The notes under the pieces were generated by a model. It was not told the DNA's origin. It did no database searches and worked only from the letters and a program-made list of their open reading frames with translations. A DNA stretch of 64,000 bases from Azoarcus sp. KH32C (lineage in GTDB: Bacteria > Pseudomonadota > Gammaproteobacteria > Burkholderiales > Rhodocyclaceae), in contig NC_020516.1 in assembly GCF_000349945.1 (NCBI RefSeq), positions 2,666,001 through 2,730,000 of the forward strand, given 5' to 3'. Shown one piece after another: positions 45,234 to 54,039 of this stretch (positions within the stretch are counted from its first letter, which is position 1; each line of letters starts with the position of its first letter). The position numbers were made by a program, and so were the translations under genes.

Positions 45234-45914
45234 TCAATCCTCTGGCAGTTGCAGGCGCTGTGCGGCGAGCGACGGGTCGTTTCCCGGGACATAAGGCACG
45301 ACGCCCAGTAGTGGCGCCGAAATGCGCTGCTGGAGCGCCGCGATGTTTTCGTCGAGGCGTGGCATGTCGGGGGTGATGCAGTTTGCGATCCAGCCTGCGA
45401 GGCGCAGCCCGCGTGCCTTAATCGCCTCGACGGTCAATAGCGCGTGGTTGATGCAGCCCAACCGCATTCCGACGACGAGGATCACCGGCAAGCCAAGATC
45501 GACGGCAAGATCGGCCGTGTCGTAGTCGTCGTCGAGCGGCACGCGGAAGCCGCCGACGCCCTCGACGATAACAACATCGGCCTGCGTCTGCAGCAGGCGG
45601 AAAGCCTTGAGGATGTGCGATGGATCGATGGAGACGCCCTCGGCGGCGGCGGCGATGTGCGGGGCGACGGGTTGGGTGAGGCAGTAAGGATTCAGCCACT
45701 GCAGGCCCGGATCGAAGCTGCCGGCGGCGAGCAGACGTGCGGCATCCTCGTTGATTAGTACGCCGTCGACGTCTTCGGCACCCGCCGCGACGGGCTTCAT
45801 GCCGAGGGCTGAGCGGCCGGCGGCACGTGCGGCGTGGAGCAGCGCGCAGGTGATGAAAGTCTTGCCGATTTCGGTGTCGGTTCCGGTGAGGAACCAGGCC
45901 TGACGGTTCGTCAT
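45234..45914 (-). CDS. bioD: Dethiobiotin synthetase
   Basis: A 226-residue ATP-dependent carboxylase-type enzyme that closes the ureido ring. The P-loop GTDTEIGKTF is at residues 11-20, and EGVGGFRVPLDDDYD carries further active residues. The start at 45914 lies one bp after the bioC stop region (bioC ends at 45917); the longer open frame upstream is inside bioC. Last gene of the operon in the direction of transcription. Confidence 0.96.
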   Translation of the reverse strand: MTNRQAWFLTGTDTEIGKTFITCALLHAARAAGRSALGMKPVAAGAEDVDGVLINEDAARLLAAGSFDPGLQWLNPYCLTQPVAPHIAAAAEGVSIDPSHILKAFRLLQTQADVVIVEGVGGFRVPLDDDYDTADLAVDLGLPVILVVGMRLGCINHALLTVEAIKARGLRLAGWIANCITPDMPRLDENIAALQQRISAPLLGVVPYVPGNDPSLAAQRLQLPED

Positions 45915-45916
45915 GG

Positions 45917-46723
45917 TTAAGGCTTCTTCAGCGTGAGCAGGATCAGGTCGTAGGTGGCGGGCAGCAGGCCATCCGGGCGCCGGTGGGCTTCGTAGCGGGC
46001 CTCGAGCTTGTTCCATGCCGCACGTCCGAGGGGCTGCCGGCGACGATGTTCGCCGACCGTCTGGGCGCCGATCGACTTGATGTCGCGTAACAGTCGGCGG
46101 AGATCGGGGGCGAGGGCGAATGCGTCTTCACGCGTGTGGGCGACGGGTTGCAGGCCATGATCCCGGGCTGCGGCCAGCCAGAAATCGGCTTCATGGAAGC
46201 GGATCACGTGTTCGGCCTGGTCGATGGCGGCGAAGGCTTCGCGCAGCTCCCACAGCGTACGTGGCCCGAGGGTGGCGATGCAGGCCATGCCGCCCAACTT
46301 CAGAACGCGCGCGAGTTCGCCGAGGCTGCGATTGGGGTCGCACCACTGCAAGGCGAGGCTGGACCATACGAGGTCGAAGCTGCCGGAAGCGAGCGGCAAG
46401 GCTTCGAGGTCGCCGCACACGGGCAATATCGGTTTGTCGTCCGGGTTCGCCGAGTGCATGAGCTGCTCAAGCATCGCCGGAGCAAAGTCGATAGCAATGC
46501 TGGAGGCGTCGGGAAAGGTATCGCGGAGGATGTTCAGGCCATAGCCGGTGCCACACCCGGCATCGAGGATGCGCTGCCGCTTCGCCCCTTGATGACCGGT
46601 CAGAGCGAACGCGGCAAGACGGTGGCAAATCTCGCGCTGGACGGCGGCGGCGCGGTCGTAACTGGCCGCTGCGCGATTGAAGGCAGAGCGTACGGAGTGT
46701 TTGTCGACGCGACCTTCAGGCAT
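45917..46723 (-). CDS. bioC: Malonyl-ACP O-methyltransferase BioC
   Basis: A 268-residue SAM-dependent methyltransferase. Motif I is ILDAGCGTGYG, and the post-I region (FDLVWSSLALQWC) is typical. It methylates malonyl-ACP so that fatty acid synthase can build the pimeloyl chain. The start at 46723 overlaps the bioH stop by 8 bp; an ATG at 46750 is in frame but would overlap more. The role is complementary to BioH, encoded upstream. Confidence 0.94.
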   Translation of the reverse strand: MPEGRVDKHSVRSAFNRAAASYDRAAAVQREICHRLAAFALTGHQGAKRQRILDAGCGTGYGLNILRDTFPDASSIAIDFAPAMLEQLMHSANPDDKPILPVCGDLEALPLASGSFDLVWSSLALQWCDPNRSLGELARVLKLGGMACIATLGPRTLWELREAFAAIDQAEHVIRFHEADFWLAAARDHGLQPVAHTREDAFALAPDLRRLLRDIKSIGAQTVGEHRRRQPLGRAAWNKLEARYEAHRRPDGLLPATYDLILLTLKKP

Positions 46724-47462
46724 TGCAGGCAGCGGCGAGTTGCTCGGCACATACGTCGGGCCGGGAAAGGAAGGGCGCGTGCCCGCAGCTGTCGAGTACC
46801 GTAAGGCGGGCCGACGGAAAAGCGTTTGCGAGCCAGTGAGCCGCGCCGATGGGCATCAAGGCATCGGCCGCGCCGTGGATGAGCGTGACGGGCTGGCGAA
46901 TCCCGGAGGCGATGGCGCGTTGATCGGACGCGGCGAGCAAGCGGAGGCCGCGAGCAAGATGCGGCAGGCTGTTTGTTTCGATGCCCGTCAGTGCCTCGGT
47001 GAGGGCACTGCCAACAGGGCGGCGATGCGCGTCGCCGAGCGTTTGCAGCGCAATGAAACGCTTCAACGTCGCTTCGGGCGCAGCCTCGAAATTGTCGATG
47101 AATTCCCTGACGGTGGTTGCGGCCAGCCCGTGCGGCCAATCCTGCTGCGGGTCGGCGATGAAGCGCGGCGAAGTCCCGATCAGGATGAGGCGGGAGACTT
47201 TTTCAGGACGACGCCGAGCGAGGTTCATCGCGATCATGCCGCCGAGGGACCAGCCGCAGACGACTGCGCCGTCGGGAAGCGTCGGTGCGAGCGCGTCAGC
47301 CCAATCGGCGATGTCGAGCGAATCGGGGGCTGCGTCGCATCCATGACCGGGAAGCGCCGGAGTGCGGATGTCGAGGCCGGAGGGCAGGGCGGGCAAGAAG
47401 TTTCGCCACACGGCTGGCGTCAGCCCCCAGCCGTGCAGCAGCACCAGCGGAGCCGAACTCAT
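46716..47462 (-). CDS. bioH: Pimeloyl-ACP methyl ester esterase
   Basis: A 248-residue alpha/beta hydrolase. The nucleophile Ser is in CGWSLGGMIA, the Asp in HGAADALMP and the His in CGHAPFL. It removes the methyl group added by BioC. The start at 47462 gives an ATGA overlap with bioF. A longer open frame reaches far upstream but is antisense-style translation of bioF in another frame. Confidence 0.95.
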   Translation of the reverse strand: MSSAPLVLLHGWGLTPAVWRNFLPALPSGLDIRTPALPGHGCDAAPDSLDIADWADALAPTLPDGAVVCGWSLGGMIAMNLARRRPEKVSRLILIGTSPRFIADPQQDWPHGLAATTVREFIDNFEAAPEATLKRFIALQTLGDAHRRPVGSALTEALTGIETNSLPHLARGLRLLAASDQRAIASGIRQPVTLIHGAADALMPIGAAHWLANAFPSARLTVLDSCGHAPFLSRPDVCAEQLAAACNA

Positions 47463-48628
47463 CTTGCGGCCTCCAGGCGCCGCAGGGCGGCGGCGAGCCG
47501 CTCGACGTCGGCAACGGTGTGGGCGGCACTCAGGGAGACGCGCAGGCGGGCTGTGCCGTTCGGTACCGTCGGCGGTCGAATGGCCGGAACCCAGATCCCT
47601 TCGTCCCAAAGAGCCCGGGCAACGGCAACGGCCTCGGCGTTGTCGCCGATCACGACCGGTTGGATCGGTGTTCGCGAATTCATCAGCTGCCAGCGTTCGA
47701 GGCGGAGTTCGTCGCGCAGGACGCGGATCAGGGTGTCGAGTTGCGTGCGGAGATCGTCGCCGCGTTCGATGCGGTCGAGGCTTGCCATCAGCCCCTCGGC
47801 GAGGGCGGGAGGCGCACCGGTGGTGAAGATGTAGGGGCGGGCGGTCTGCATCAGCCACTCGACGACCTCCGAGTTGCCTGCCGCAAAGGCGCCTGACACC
47901 CCCGCGGCCTTCCCGAGCGTGCCGATGTAGATCAGACGCCAGGAGTCGAGGCCGGCCTCCGCGAGGGCGCCTCGCCCATGTGGGCCGAGTACGCCGAAGC
48001 CGTGAGCGTCGTCGACCATCAGCCAAGCGTCGTGACGTTCCGCGAGTTCGAGCAGGTCGGCGAGGGGCGCGACGTCGCCATCCATGCTGAACACCGAATC
48101 GGTGACGATCAGTTTGCGCTTGGCCGTCGAGCCCGAGAGCGAGCGTTCGAGGGCCGCGAGATCGGCGTGGGGATAGCGATGCAGGTCGGCGCGCGACAGG
48201 AGCGCGCCGTCGACCAGGGAGGCGTGATTGAGGCGGTCGGCGAATATCGCGTCGCCCCGCCCGACGAGCGCGGGAACGACGCCCGTGTTCGCCATGAAAC
48301 CGGTGGAAAAATAAAGGGCGCGTTCGCAGCCGACAAAGGCTGCAAGGCGAGCTTCGAGCTCGTCGTGAATGGTGTAGTGGCCGCTGACCAAGTGGGAGGC
48401 GCCGGAGCCGGCGCCCCAGCGTTCGACGCCACGTTGCAAGGCCTGAGCAATCGCGGGATCCGCGGCGAGGCCGAGATAGTCGTTGCTGCAGAACGCCAGC
48501 ATGTCGCGGCCGTCGACCCGTGCGTAGGGGCCGCAGGGCGATTCGAGGCTGCGGCGGACGCGGCGCAGCGCGCGTGCGTCGAGCTCCGCCAGGTTCGTTT
48601 TCAGTTCGTCGAGCAGCCTGGTGCTCAC
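47459..48628 (-). CDS. bioF: 8-amino-7-oxononanoate synthase
   Basis: A 389-residue PLP enzyme that condenses pimeloyl-ACP with alanine. The PLP-binding Lys is in TLGKAAGVSGAF; other conserved blocks are FCSNDYLGLA and STGFMANTGVV. It overlaps bioA (stop) and bioH (start) by 4 bp each. Confidence 0.97.
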   Translation of the reverse strand: MSTRLLDELKTNLAELDARALRRVRRSLESPCGPYARVDGRDMLAFCSNDYLGLAADPAIAQALQRGVERWGAGSGASHLVSGHYTIHDELEARLAAFVGCERALYFSTGFMANTGVVPALVGRGDAIFADRLNHASLVDGALLSRADLHRYPHADLAALERSLSGSTAKRKLIVTDSVFSMDGDVAPLADLLELAERHDAWLMVDDAHGFGVLGPHGRGALAEAGLDSWRLIYIGTLGKAAGVSGAFAAGNSEVVEWLMQTARPYIFTTGAPPALAEGLMASLDRIERGDDLRTQLDTLIRVLRDELRLERWQLMNSRTPIQPVVIGDNAEAVAVARALWDEGIWVPAIRPPTVPNGTARLRVSLSAAHTVADVERLAAALRRLEAAR

Positions 48629-49944
48629 GCGAGGACCTCGTCGAGTGCAGCGCCGGCACCGTCGACAAGATGCGCGATAAGCGCGTCGTCCAGGACGTAG
48701 GGCGGCATGAAGTAGACCGTGTTGCCGATGGGGCGCAGCAGTACGCCGTGGTCGAGCGCTGCGCTGAAGAACCGGCGCGAGAAATCCGGCTTCGGCGTGT
48801 CGACGTCGAACGCGGCGATCATGCCCCGTTGGCGCAGGTGCCGGACTGCCGGATGCTCGCCGAAGCGCGCCTGCAGCGTTTTGCCGAGCTCGGCCGAACG
48901 CTGCCGATTGGCGTTGAGGACGTCATCCTGTTCGAAGATGTCTAGGGTCGCGAGCGCCGCGCGGCAGGCGAGCGGGTTGCCGGTGTATGAGTGCGAGTGG
49001 AGGAAGCCGCGGACCGTCGCATCGTCGTAGAAGGCGTCGTAGATCGTCTGCGTGGTCAGGACGAGGGACAGCGGCAGGTAGCCGCCCGAGATGCCCTTCG
49101 ACAGGCAGATGAAATCCGGCCAGATGCCGGCCTGTTCGCACGCGAAGAAGCTGCCGGTGCGGCCGCAGCCGACGGCGATCTCGTCGGCGATCAGCAGCAC
49201 TTCGTAGCGGTCGCACAAGCTGCGGGCGAGGCGAAGGTATTCCTCGTCGTACATCACCATGCCGGAGGCGCCCTGAACCAGGGGTTCGACGATCAGGGCG
49301 GCAGTTTCGTGGTGATGGCGTGCGAGGTGGGCTTCGAGCTGTGTCGCGGCGCGACGGGCGACGTCGGCTGCGGATTCGCCGGGGCCGGCGAGTCGGGCAT
49401 CCGGCGTCGGGACGATGCTGCCACTGCGGACGAGGGGCGCGTAGGCGTCGCGGAAGATCGCGACATCGGTGACCGCAAGCGCGCCGACCGTCTCGCCGTG
49501 ATAGCTGCCGGCGAGGCTCACGAAGCGCGATTTCTCGGGGCGTCCAAGATTGCGCCAGTAGTGGACGCTCATCTTCAGCGCGATTTCGGTCGCGGATGCG
49601 CCGTCCGAGGCATAGAAGGCATGTCCGAGGCGGTGGCCGGTCAGCGCCGCGAGACGCTCGGACAGTGCGACGACCGGCTCGTGCGTGAAGCCGGCGAGCA
49701 TCACGTGCTCGAGCCGTTCGAGTTGGTCGCGCAGTGCGGCGTTGATACGGGGATTGCAGTGGCCAAAGAGATTGACCCACCAGGAGCTGATCCCGTCGAG
49801 CAGGCGGCGCCCCTCCGCATCGTACAGCCACGGCCCTTCGCCGCGCGTGATCGCCACCAGCGGCAGGGCCTCGTGTTGCTTCATCTGCGTGCACGGGTGC
49901 CAGACTGCGGCAAGCGAGCGTTGGAGCAAATTGGGGCTGGACAT
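48625..49944 (-). CDS. bioA: Adenosylmethionine--8-amino-7-oxononanoate aminotransferase
   Basis: A 439-residue class III aminotransferase. The substrate-binding segment is HPCTQM, ISSWWVNLFGHCNP follows, DEIAVGCGRTG and the PLP-Lys in LSKGISGGYLPLS are intact. First gene of the operon, divergent from yaaA across 126 bp. No BirA-type operator was recognised. Confidence 0.97.
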   Translation of the reverse strand: MSSPNLLQRSLAAVWHPCTQMKQHEALPLVAITRGEGPWLYDAEGRRLLDGISSWWVNLFGHCNPRINAALRDQLERLEHVMLAGFTHEPVVALSERLAALTGHRLGHAFYASDGASATEIALKMSVHYWRNLGRPEKSRFVSLAGSYHGETVGALAVTDVAIFRDAYAPLVRSGSIVPTPDARLAGPGESAADVARRAATQLEAHLARHHHETAALIVEPLVQGASGMVMYDEEYLRLARSLCDRYEVLLIADEIAVGCGRTGSFFACEQAGIWPDFICLSKGISGGYLPLSLVLTTQTIYDAFYDDATVRGFLHSHSYTGNPLACRAALATLDIFEQDDVLNANRQRSAELGKTLQARFGEHPAVRHLRQRGMIAAFDVDTPKPDFSRRFFSAALDHGVLLRPIGNTVYFMPPYVLDDALIAHLVDGAGAALDEVLA

Positions 49945-50070
49945 CGGCTTTCCTGCGGTGGTGCGGTCGGCAAATGTGGCGCAAATGGGCGCGCCGTGTC
50001 AAACATGATGGGTCTCGTGGCTGAGGTGTTTTGCTACCATGTAATGCTACCGACAATAAAGACGACTCCA

Positions 50071-50856
50071 ATGATCTTCGTCATTTCCCCCGCAAAAGCC
50101 CTCGATTTCGAAACGCCTTCCGTCACCTCGACCTTCACGCAGTGTGATTTCCTGTCCCAGGCGTCGGAGCTGATCGCTGTGTTGAGACAGAAGTCTCCTG
50201 CCGACATCGCTGCCTTGATGGATCTTTCCGATCAGCTCGCAACCCTCAATGTCGCACGGTACGAAAGTTGGGCGCTGCCTTTCGATCCGTCGAACGCCAA
50301 GCAGGCGGCGCTCGCCTTCAACGGAGACGTGTACGAAGGCCTGGACGCGAAGACGCTGTCCCAGGCGGACCTCGATTGGGCGCAGGCGCACCTGAGGATC
50401 CTGTCGGGGCTCTATGGTGTTCTTCGCCCGCTCGACCTGATCCAGCCCTACCGGCTCGAAATGGGCTCGCGTCTCGCAAATCCACGCGGGGCAAACCTGT
50501 ATGCGTTCTGGGGCGACACGCTGACGCTGAAGCTGAACGAGTTGATCGCTGCAGAGCGTGAAGCCGGAAGGGAGGGCATCCTCGTGAATCTCGCGTCCGA
50601 CGAGTACTTCAAGTCGGTGAAGGTACAGAAGTTGTCGGCGCGCGTGCTTACGCCCGTCTTCGAGGACTGGAAGGGCGGGCGCTACAAGATCATCAGCTTC
50701 TATGCGAAGCGTGCGCGCGGGCTGATGAGCCGGTACGCGATTCGGCATCGCCTTGAGGACGCGGAAGGGCTCAAGGGCTTCGACAGCGAGGGCTACGTCT
50801 TCGCGCCGGAAGCCTCGGACGATGCGACGCTGGTGTTCCGGCGCCGTGCCGATTGA
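50071..50856 (+). CDS. yaaA: Peroxide stress protein YaaA (DUF328)
   Basis: A 261-residue protein that in E. coli limits free iron and oxidative damage. Family blocks MIFVISPAKALDFETP, ALAFNGDVYEGLDAKTL, LSGLYGVLRPLDLI and QPYRLEMG are all present, and it ends at normal length. The ATG at 50071 is chosen over an in-frame ATG at 50044. The divergent gap to bioA is short. Confidence 0.95.
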   Translation: MIFVISPAKALDFETPSVTSTFTQCDFLSQASELIAVLRQKSPADIAALMDLSDQLATLNVARYESWALPFDPSNAKQAALAFNGDVYEGLDAKTLSQADLDWAQAHLRILSGLYGVLRPLDLIQPYRLEMGSRLANPRGANLYAFWGDTLTLKLNELIAAEREAGREGILVNLASDEYFKSVKVQKLSARVLTPVFEDWKGGRYKIISFYAKRARGLMSRYAIRHRLEDAEGLKGFDSEGYVFAPEASDDATLVFRRRAD

Positions 50857-50883
50857 CGTAAGGATGATCGAAAGGGCTTACTC

Positions 50884-52011
50884 GTGAGAATCAGCCAAAA
50901 TTTCGATTCCGGCGCGATCGAGGTGCTGAGCCTCGACGACCCGCAAGATATCCGTCTGCGTTTGCGTGCGGACAACGCGGCCGAATTCCGCCAGTGGTTC
51001 CATTTTCGCGTGCAGGGTGCCGAAGGGCAGGCCTTGCGCATGGTTTTCGAGAACGCCGCGGAGGCTGCCTACCCGGACGGCTGGCCGGGTTACCGCTGCG
51101 TGGCGTCCTACGATCGTCGCACGTGGTTCCGCGTCCATGCGACGAGCTACGAGGACGGGCAACTAGTCGTCGAGCACACGCCAGAGCGGAACAGCGTCTA
51201 TTACGCCTACTTCGAGCCGTATTCCTACGAGCGGCACCTGGACATGCTCGGCTGGGCGGAGGTGACGCCTTTCGCGAGCGTCGACAGCCTCGGCGCGACG
51301 GTCGAGGGGCGGGAAATCGATCGCATCGTCGTGGGCCGGGATTCGCCGGGACGGCTGCCGATCTGGGTCATCGGTCGCCAGCATCCGGGCGAGACGATGG
51401 CGGAGTGGTTCATCGAGGGGCTGCTCGAGCGATTGCTCGATGCGGCGGATCCGGTGGCGCGTCACATCCGTGAACGCGCAGTGCTGCACATTGTGCCGAA
51501 CGTGAATCCGGACGGCGCGATTCACGGCAACCTGCGCACGAACGCCGCGGGCCGTAATCTCAATCGCGAATGGCTTGCGCCGGATCTCAATGCGAGTCCG
51601 GAAGTGCTGCACGTGCGTGCCGCGATGCAGAAGACGGGCTGCTCGCTGTTCCTCGACATCCACGGGGACGAGGCGCTCCCCTATGTGTTCTTTTCGACGG
51701 CCGAGGAAGTGCCGGGATTCACGCGTGAGACCGCGGCGAAGCAGGAGCGAGTGGTCGCGGCGCTGAAGGCGGCGAGTCCGGACTTCCAGACCGAGCACGG
51801 CTATAAGCCAGGACGATTCGGCGAGGAGTTGCTGACGCTGGCGAGCAAGTGGGTGGCGCACCACTTCCGCTGCGTGTCGCTGACGCTCGAGATGCCGTTC
51901 AAGGACAACGCGAACCTGCCGGATGGAAACGTGGGCTGGAATGGCGCGCGCAGCAAGCGGCTGGGCGCAGCGATGCTGAACGCGATCCTCGCGCACCTGG
52001 AAGCGCCGTAA
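50884..52011 (+). CDS. M14 family zinc carboxypeptidase, cytosolic carboxypeptidase-like
   Basis: A 375-residue enzyme of the M14 subfamily that includes eukaryotic cytosolic carboxypeptidases. An N-terminal beta domain (residues 1-115) precedes the catalytic domain. Zinc ligands are His and Glu in QHPGE and His in FLDIHGDE; NVNPDG and NLNREW bind substrate, and the catalytic Glu is in LTLEMPF. No signal peptide, so it is cytoplasmic. The start is GTG at 50884. Bacterial substrates are not established; deglutamylation or C-terminal trimming is possible. Confidence 0.88.
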   Translation: MRISQNFDSGAIEVLSLDDPQDIRLRLRADNAAEFRQWFHFRVQGAEGQALRMVFENAAEAAYPDGWPGYRCVASYDRRTWFRVHATSYEDGQLVVEHTPERNSVYYAYFEPYSYERHLDMLGWAEVTPFASVDSLGATVEGREIDRIVVGRDSPGRLPIWVIGRQHPGETMAEWFIEGLLERLLDAADPVARHIRERAVLHIVPNVNPDGAIHGNLRTNAAGRNLNREWLAPDLNASPEVLHVRAAMQKTGCSLFLDIHGDEALPYVFFSTAEEVPGFTRETAAKQERVVAALKAASPDFQTEHGYKPGRFGEELLTLASKWVAHHFRCVSLTLEMPFKDNANLPDGNVGWNGARSKRLGAAMLNAILAHLEAP

Positions 52012-52024
52012 GGGCGGCGGAGTG

Positions 52025-52048
52025 GTCGGGCCCGGCCGCGGGCCCGAC
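52025..52048. terminator. Perfect hairpin between convergent genes, possible bidirectional terminator
   Basis: A perfect 9-bp stem (GTCGGGCCC at 52025-52033 and GGGCCCGAC at 52040-52048) with a 6-base loop lies between the carboxypeptidase and serB stops. No T run follows on either side, so it may end transcription weakly or protect 3' ends. Confidence 0.45.
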
Positions 52049-52053
52049 GACGG

Positions 52054-52884
52054 TCAGGCGAAGAGGTTCAGCAGGCCGTCGAGGCCGACGTAATCCAGTC
52101 GGCAGTCTGCAATCTCGCGCAGAACTGGCTTCGCGTGATAGGCGACGCCGAACCCGGCTTCGGTAAGCATCGGGATATCGTTGGCACCATCGCCGGCGGC
52201 GATTACCTGGTCCGGACGCAGACCAAGCCGTTCGCGCGTCGTGCGCAGGTGTTCGGCCTTTGCGGCGCCGTCGACGACCGGTCCACTGACGCGCCCGGTC
52301 AGGCGCCCTTCGCGGACCTCGAGCTGGTTCGCGTGGGCTTCATCGAAGTCCAGACGTTCCTTCAACCGCTCCGTGAAGTAGGTGAATCCGCCTGAAACCA
52401 ACACCGTGTGGATGCCTGCCCGCTTCAGTCCCTGCATCAGGCGCTCCGCGCCCGGATTGAGTCGAAGACGCTGCTCGTACACTTCCGCGAGCGCCGATTC
52501 CGGCAGGCCGGCGAGCAGGCTGACGCGACGGGTGAGGGACTCGGTGAAGTCGATCTCGCCGCGCATCGCGGCCTCCGTGATGGCGGCAACTTCCGCCTTC
52601 AGGCCCTGCATGTCGGCGATTTCGTCGATGCACTCGATGTTGATCAGCGTCGAGTCCATGTCGGTGACGAACAGGCCGAAATCACCGAGACGGCATTCCG
52701 GGGCGATCCAGGCCCAGTCGAGCTGGGCTTTCTCGCACACACCGGCGATGTCGGGATGATCTGCAGCCGCGATGACGCGGAAGGCTTGCGGAGTGATCTG
52801 TTCGATGGCGCGGGCGCCGGCGAGCTTTGCAACTGTCTTCAGGGCAACCGAATCGACATCCTCGCCCTGTACCACAAGATTCAT
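52054..52884 (-). CDS. serB: Phosphoserine phosphatase
   Basis: A 276-residue HAD enzyme for the last step of serine synthesis. An N-terminal ACT-like domain (about residues 1-70) precedes the phosphatase domain with DMDSTLI (nucleophile Asp), VLVSGGFTYFT and GDGANDIPML. The start overlaps the stop of aroG by one base (TGATG), so the two are coupled. Confidence 0.96.
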   Translation of the reverse strand: MNLVVQGEDVDSVALKTVAKLAGARAIEQITPQAFRVIAAADHPDIAGVCEKAQLDWAWIAPECRLGDFGLFVTDMDSTLINIECIDEIADMQGLKAEVAAITEAAMRGEIDFTESLTRRVSLLAGLPESALAEVYEQRLRLNPGAERLMQGLKRAGIHTVLVSGGFTYFTERLKERLDFDEAHANQLEVREGRLTGRVSGPVVDGAAKAEHLRTTRERLGLRPDQVIAAGDGANDIPMLTEAGFGVAYHAKPVLREIADCRLDYVGLDGLLNLFA

Positions 52885-53960
52885 CAGGCAACACTCCGGC
52901 GTTGAAGCGCTTCGCGGAGCACCTTGTCGGCGTTACGGATCATCTCTTCGGTCGTGTCCCAGCCAATGCAGGCGTCGGTCACGGAACAGCCGTATTTCAA
53001 CTGCGACAGGTCGGCCGGAATCGGCTGGTTGCCGGATTCGAGGAAGCTTTCGATCATCAGGCCGACGACGGACTTGTTGCCTTCGCGGATCTGATGGATG
53101 ACGTCCTTCATCACCAGCGGCTGGAGTTCGGGCTTCTTCCAGGAGTTGGCGTGGGAGCAGTCGACGACGATGTTTTGCGCGAGCTTGGCTTTCGCAAGTG
53201 CTTGTTCGGCGAGGGAGATCGACACCGTGTCGTAGTTCGGACGGCCGCCGCCGCCGCGCAGTACGACGTGGCCATAGCGGTTGCCGCGGGTGCGCAGGAT
53301 CGCGGACTGGCCCTTGCCGTTGATGCCCAGGAAACTGTGCGGATGGGAGGCCGAGACGATCGCGTTGATCGCGACTTCGAGGTCGCCGTCGGTGGCGTTC
53401 TTGAAGCCGACCGGGGTCGACAGGCCGGACGACATCTCGCGGTGGGTCTGCGATTCGGACGTGCGCGCGCCGATGGCGGTCCAGGAGATCAGGTCGCCGT
53501 AGTATTGGGGCGCGATCGGGTCGAGAGCCTCGGTCGCCGCGGGCAGGCCGATTTCGTTGACATCGAGCAGGAAGCGGCGGGCCTTCTCCATCCCTTCGTC
53601 GATGCGGAAGGAGTCGTCCATGTGGGGGTCGTTGATGTAACCCTTCCAGCCGGTGGAGGTACGCGGCTTTTCGAAGTACACGCGCATCACCAGCAGCATG
53701 GTCTCGGAGACTTCGTCGGCGAGCACTTTCAGGCGACGGGCGTAGTCGAGGCCGGCAACGGGATCGTGGATCGAGCAGGGGCCGACGACGACAAACAGCC
53801 GGTTGTCCTTGCGGTCCAGGATGTTCGCGAGGGCTTGGCGGCCGGCAAGTACCGAGGCGGCGGCGCGATCGGTCAGGGGTACGCGTGCCTTGATCTCCTC
53901 CGGAGAGGGCATGTGATCAAGGGAAAGAATGTTCAGGTTTTCAGTTTGGGCAACGGTCAT
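52884..53960 (-). CDS. aroG: 3-deoxy-7-phosphoheptulonate synthase (class I DAHP synthase)
   Basis: A 358-residue enzyme opening the shikimate pathway. Blocks VVVGPCSIHDP, FEKPRTSTGWKGYINDP, ILRGG-type GGGGRPNYD and NIVVDCSHANSWKKP are those of the E. coli AroF/AroG/AroH type. Which aromatic amino acid inhibits it cannot be told by eye; aroG is given as the common name. Cotranscribed with serB. Confidence 0.93.
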   Translation of the reverse strand: MTVAQTENLNILSLDHMPSPEEIKARVPLTDRAAASVLAGRQALANILDRKDNRLFVVVGPCSIHDPVAGLDYARRLKVLADEVSETMLLVMRVYFEKPRTSTGWKGYINDPHMDDSFRIDEGMEKARRFLLDVNEIGLPAATEALDPIAPQYYGDLISWTAIGARTSESQTHREMSSGLSTPVGFKNATDGDLEVAINAIVSASHPHSFLGINGKGQSAILRTRGNRYGHVVLRGGGGRPNYDTVSISLAEQALAKAKLAQNIVVDCSHANSWKKPELQPLVMKDVIHQIREGNKSVVGLMIESFLESGNQPIPADLSQLKYGCSVTDACIGWDTTEEMIRNADKVLREALQRRSVA

Positions 53961-54039
53961 GGCGCGCTCCGGGGTGCGGCGAAGAGGCGAATTGTAACCC
54001 GAAGCGCGTCTCGGCCGTGACCATGGATGCGCCCCGGGC

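Noticed and set aside
46716..48668. Extended 650-residue BioH fusion
   Set aside because: The additional N-terminal part is out-of-frame translation of bioF; the ATG at 47462 with ATGA overlap gives a normal BioH.
49945..50070. BirA/BioR operator between bioA and yaaA
   Set aside because: No dyad resembling the TTGTAAAC-type biotin operator or a BioR palindrome was found.
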